Source: Candidatus Coatesiibacteriota bacterium (lineage in GTDB: Bacteria > B130-G9). From it: DNA of 5,821 nucleotides. A model generated the notes under the pieces. The model was given only the letters and a program-made list of their open reading frames with translations. It did no database searches and was not told the origin of the DNA. The position numbers and the translations under genes are program-made. Of this stretch, positions 4,758 through 5,821 are shown in pieces. Where the stretch lies: contig QMNL01000128.1 of assembly GCA_003647755.1 (NCBI GenBank), positions 1 through 5,821 of the forward strand. The letters run 5' to 3'. Every line of letters begins with the position of its first letter. Positions within the stretch are counted from its first letter, which is position 1.

Positions 4758-5821
4758 ATGGCCACCAGGAATGAAACAGCCGGGCATGTGGCATCGTTTT
4801 ATAGCAGACTTGCGCCGCATTTGTTGCTCCTTGTCCTGCTGCTCGCTTCCGTAGGCTGCAACTGCGAAGTTGTCAGGAACATCTACTACTCCGTGCCCAC
4901 AAACCAGATGCGCCTGACCAAGGCGCCGGAGACCCCGGTCGCCGTTGTGTCTGATTTCGTTGATAAGCGTTCAGGCCACGTGAAGGGCAGCCCCTACCTC
5001 GATCTCTGGCTTGTGCCATACGTAACTTTCGAGTTCCCACAGTTCTTCAAGAAACCGGCGGAACGAGGCACTTACGCTCCCTACGAGCCCTCTGAGCAGT
5101 GCCCATTGCTCTCCGACCAGTTCAAGACCATGCTCAAGAGGCATCTCGAGACGAAGGGCATCTTCCGCTTCCCCAAGCTCGACGCCCCGCTATCTCCTGA
5201 GATGTCGCCACTATTCGAGATTTCCGGGGTCATACACAAAGTAACCGCTCGCGTTCACTACTCCCTCTTCGGGCTGGGCCTTGTCCCGGGCCTTGTGCCA
5301 TTGGGCGGCCTGATCAGCTACGTGGATTGCCGCTATGTCGTGGACGTGGCCCTGGAGTGCCGCGACATAAATGGGCAAGTCATTGCCAAGCAGTTCATCA
5401 CTGGCACCACGAAGCGGGCGATCGCCGGCAGCATCCCCGCACTGACGAAACCCGCCTACCTGAGGTTGCGGCCTCTTCAGGACTTCCTGAGGCCCCAGAT
5501 TGAAGATTTCGCCAGGCAAATCCATGACGTCCTGGAGAGCAAGGGCAAGAGCTACTGGCAAGACCTGATCGCTAAACGCAATGCACAATACGCAGGGAGA
5601 ACGGCCTCGAACCGCGTAGCAGTCATCGGGCTGCGCCCAATCAGCGTTGGGGAGGCTCTGGCCGAGAGGTTAGCGAGAGTGGTACGCAACACCATCGCGG
5701 GCTTGCAGCGCGGGGTCATGAGCCGCAACGACATGGTCTCAAAGTTAGGCACTGAGCCGCCGCCAAACTGCGATACCCCAGCTTTGTGGGAAGAGATGGG
5801 GCGCAAGCTCGGCGCCTCGGA
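4758..5821 (+). CDS. Predicted lipoprotein with LpoB/CsgG/TolB-N-like domains, 3' end outside the window
   Basis: The frame is open for 354 codons to the right edge. The ATG at 4758 follows GGAG (4749-4752) by five bases and sits 109 bases after the kinase stop. Residues 20-33 form a hydrophobic signal segment ending in the lipobox-like SVGC, so Cys34 would be lipidated; Cys36 follows closely. Residues 60-220 begin with a strand PVAVVSDFVDKR (60-71), then a helix (LSDQFKTMLKRHL, 118-130), then strands ending in VALECRDINGQVIAKQFITG (197-216). I read this as a small lipoprotein domain of the LpoB/ABC-auxiliary type. A second unit begins at NRVAVIGL (285-292), continues with a helix (GEALAERLARVVRNTI, 298-313), and ends in ALWEEMGRKLGAS (342-354), resembling the 'elGr.LGA' end seen in CsgG/TolB-N proteins. 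Domain names are by pattern only. It is probably envelope-located and may work with the adjacent kinase's extracytoplasmic TPR arm. Confidence 0.85.
   Translation, partial: MATRNETAGHVASFYSRLAPHLLLLVLLLASVGCNCEVVRNIYYSVPTNQMRLTKAPETPVAVVSDFVDKRSGHVKGSPYLDLWLVPYVTFEFPQFFKKPAERGTYAPYEPSEQCPLLSDQFKTMLKRHLETKGIFRFPKLDAPLSPEMSPLFEISGVIHKVTARVHYSLFGLGLVPGLVPLGGLISYVDCRYVVDVALECRDINGQVIAKQFITGTTKRAIAGSIPALTKPAYLRLRPLQDFLRPQIEDFARQIHDVLESKGKSYWQDLIAKRNAQYAGRTASNRVAVIGLRPISVGEALAERLARVVRNTIAGLQRGVMSRNDMVSKLGTEPPPNCDTPALWEEMGRKLGAS

Noticed and set aside
4262..4765. Minus-strand frame of 167 codons opposite the kinase TPR region
   Set aside because: It is antisense to a continuous TPR-coding frame and has no recognisable motifs; the GC-rich codons of the kinase explain its length.
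1..5821. CRISPR arrays, tRNA or rRNA genes, insertion sequences, attachment sites
   Set aside because: No regularly spaced repeats, cloverleaf-like sequence, transposase motifs or flanking terminal repeats were seen on either strand.

Overview
The window is bacterial DNA. It has Shine-Dalgarno-led starts (including a TTG and possibly a GTG), a lipobox signal peptide and eukaryotic-like Ser/Thr kinase architecture. Composition looks moderately GC-rich. Nothing in it identifies the phylum. The mix of a membrane-anchored kinase with TPRs, a lipoprotein, a solitary adenine methyltransferase and an AAA ATPase fits large, signalling-rich genomes such as deltaproteobacterial, PVC-group or candidate-phylum bacteria, but this is only an impression.

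Left half, minus strand: a D12-class (Dam/DpnM-like) adenine DNA methyltransferase (1421-2320) is followed by a 290-base gap and then by an ABC-like AAA family ATPase (1-1130). The ATPase is cut by the left edge immediately after its Walker B motif. The gap holds a nested inverted repeat and a possible 45-residue ORF. No nuclease or TOPRIM partner lies in the window; one could lie beyond the left edge. A DNA-modification/defence role is an inference from gene types only.

Centre, 2321-2617: a divergent control region. A perfect TTGACA box with a fair -10 faces right, and an extended -10 (TGTGATAAT) faces left towards the methyltransferase. A GATC site lies two bases upstream of the leftward element.

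Right half, plus strand: three closely spaced genes. They are a 60-residue protein of unknown function with a TTG start (2618-2800), a 598-residue Ser/Thr kinase with one membrane span and a C-terminal TPR region (2852-4648), and a lipoprotein cut by the right edge (4758-5821). The lipoprotein appears to contain two domains of the LpoB/CsgG/TolB-N type. Together they look like an envelope-sensing module: a cytoplasmic kinase tethered to an extracytoplasmic protein-binding arm, next to a lipid-anchored protein. The kinase keeps its main catalytic residues but has an atypical catalytic loop (HYDLTRRN), DLG instead of DFG, and a lengthened glycine loop.
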